Source: a virus. From it: DNA of 23,092 nucleotides. Positions 22,792-23,092 of the stretch are shown in pieces. The notes under the pieces were generated by a model. It had not been told where the DNA came from. It did not search any database and worked only from the letters and a program-made list of their open reading frames with translations. The position numbers and the translations under genes are program-made. The stretch is from IMG/VR virus record IMGVR_UViG_3300020020_000159, positions 1 to 23,092 of that record; one strand, given 5' to 3'. Within the stretch, counting starts at the first letter, position 1. Every line of letters begins with the position of its first letter.

Positions 22792-23092
22792 ATGGCGACA
22801 TATTTAAAATACGACACCGCGATCGAGAAGCTCTGCGACAAGAAGATCGACGCCTTCGGCACCACCGACGTGTGGAAGGCGGTGATCCACACCGACGCGC
22901 CGGCGCCGACCACCGACAGCGTGCTGACCGACCTGGTGCAGATCGCCGGTTCGAACGGCTACACCACCGACGGCAGCGACATCACGTTCAACTCGACGCG
23001 GACCGGCGGCACCGTCACCGCCACCGGCACCGACGTGGTGTGGACGGCATCGGGCGGCAACCTCGGCGCGTCGACGACGGGACGCTATGTCT
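22792..23092 (+). CDS. Conserved phage structural-type protein, partial at the right edge
   Basis: The ORF begins at ATG 22792 after a strong site (GAAGGAGAC at about 22778-22786) and is open to the window end. It reads MATYLKYDTAIEKLCDKKID, then VWKAVIHTDAPAPTTDSVLT, IAGSNGYTTDGSDITF, and a Thr/Gly-rich stretch. The pattern (a start helix, 'HTDAPAPTTDSVLTDL', then GY-x-x-xG) matches a small phage protein family common in siphophages, usually unassigned. A structural role is guessed from composition. The end is missing, so the length is unknown. The gap from 22763 to 22791 has no terminator. Confidence 0.7.
   Translation, partial: MATYLKYDTAIEKLCDKKIDAFGTTDVWKAVIHTDAPAPTTDSVLTDLVQIAGSNGYTTDGSDITFNSTRTGGTVTATGTDVVWTASGGNLGASTTGRYV

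Noticed and set aside
1-23092. tRNA genes, insertion sequences, integrase or attachment sites
   Set aside because: None could be seen by reading; no tRNA-like cloverleaf, transposase or recombinase motifs were recognised in any listed gene.

Overview
The window is the late (packaging, head, tail, lysis) region of a tailed double-stranded DNA phage or prophage with a long non-contractile tail (siphovirus-like, HK97-fold head). Most of it is GC-rich with strongly G/C-ending codons, and the protein families look like those of prophages and phages of Rhizobiales (Bradyrhizobium-like Alphaproteobacteria). The host assignment is inference from composition and family resemblance. No integrase, repressor or attachment site lies in the window, so lysogeny cannot be decided from it.

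Layout from left to right. Packaging: small terminase (63-326) and large terminase (326-2002). A first accessory block follows: an HNH endonuclease on the minus strand (1999-2328) and an unrecognised low-GC ORF (2434-2886). Head: a conserved small phage protein (2898-3239), a fused prohead protease and major capsid protein (3251-5212) with a well-placed internal start for capsid alone, an intrinsic terminator (5221-5247), a charged protein (5275-5673), the portal (5674-7053), and a collagen-like protein (7053-7685). Neck and tail tube: head-tail connector (7688-8305), stopper-like protein (8295-8639), tail completion protein (8636-9070), major tail protein (9086-9613), and tail assembly chaperones G and T in two frames (9613-10223).

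A second accessory gene, a minus-strand membrane-anchored protein (10220-10606), interrupts the tail operon. Then come a DUF6441-like protein (10710-11264), the tape measure (11268-13391) and a minor tail protein (13396-13848). A third accessory insertion, a free-standing HNH endonuclease (13852-14451), precedes the 880-residue tail hub-like protein (14452-17094). Tail tip and fibre genes run from 17091 to 21536: a small conserved protein, a protein with Asp-box motifs suggesting a beta-propeller, a fibre-repeat protein and a receptor-binding-like protein. The lysis block (21533-22762) has a one-span membrane protein, a 53-residue protein and an M15-type endolysin with a peptidoglycan-binding domain. 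A partial phage structural-type gene starts at 22792 and runs off the right edge.

The plus-strand genes form one tightly packed late unit, many joined by ATGA or TGATG overlaps, so translational coupling is likely. Three lower-GC islands (about 2430-2890, 10220-10610, 13400-14530) interrupt it and coincide with the HNH, minus-strand or unrecognised genes. These islands are the most likely recently acquired cargo. I found no clear candidate for a wholly new multi-gene system. The least explained pieces are the 150-residue ORF, the membrane-anchored minus-strand gene, the collagen-like protein placed among head genes, and the dual-start protease/capsid gene.
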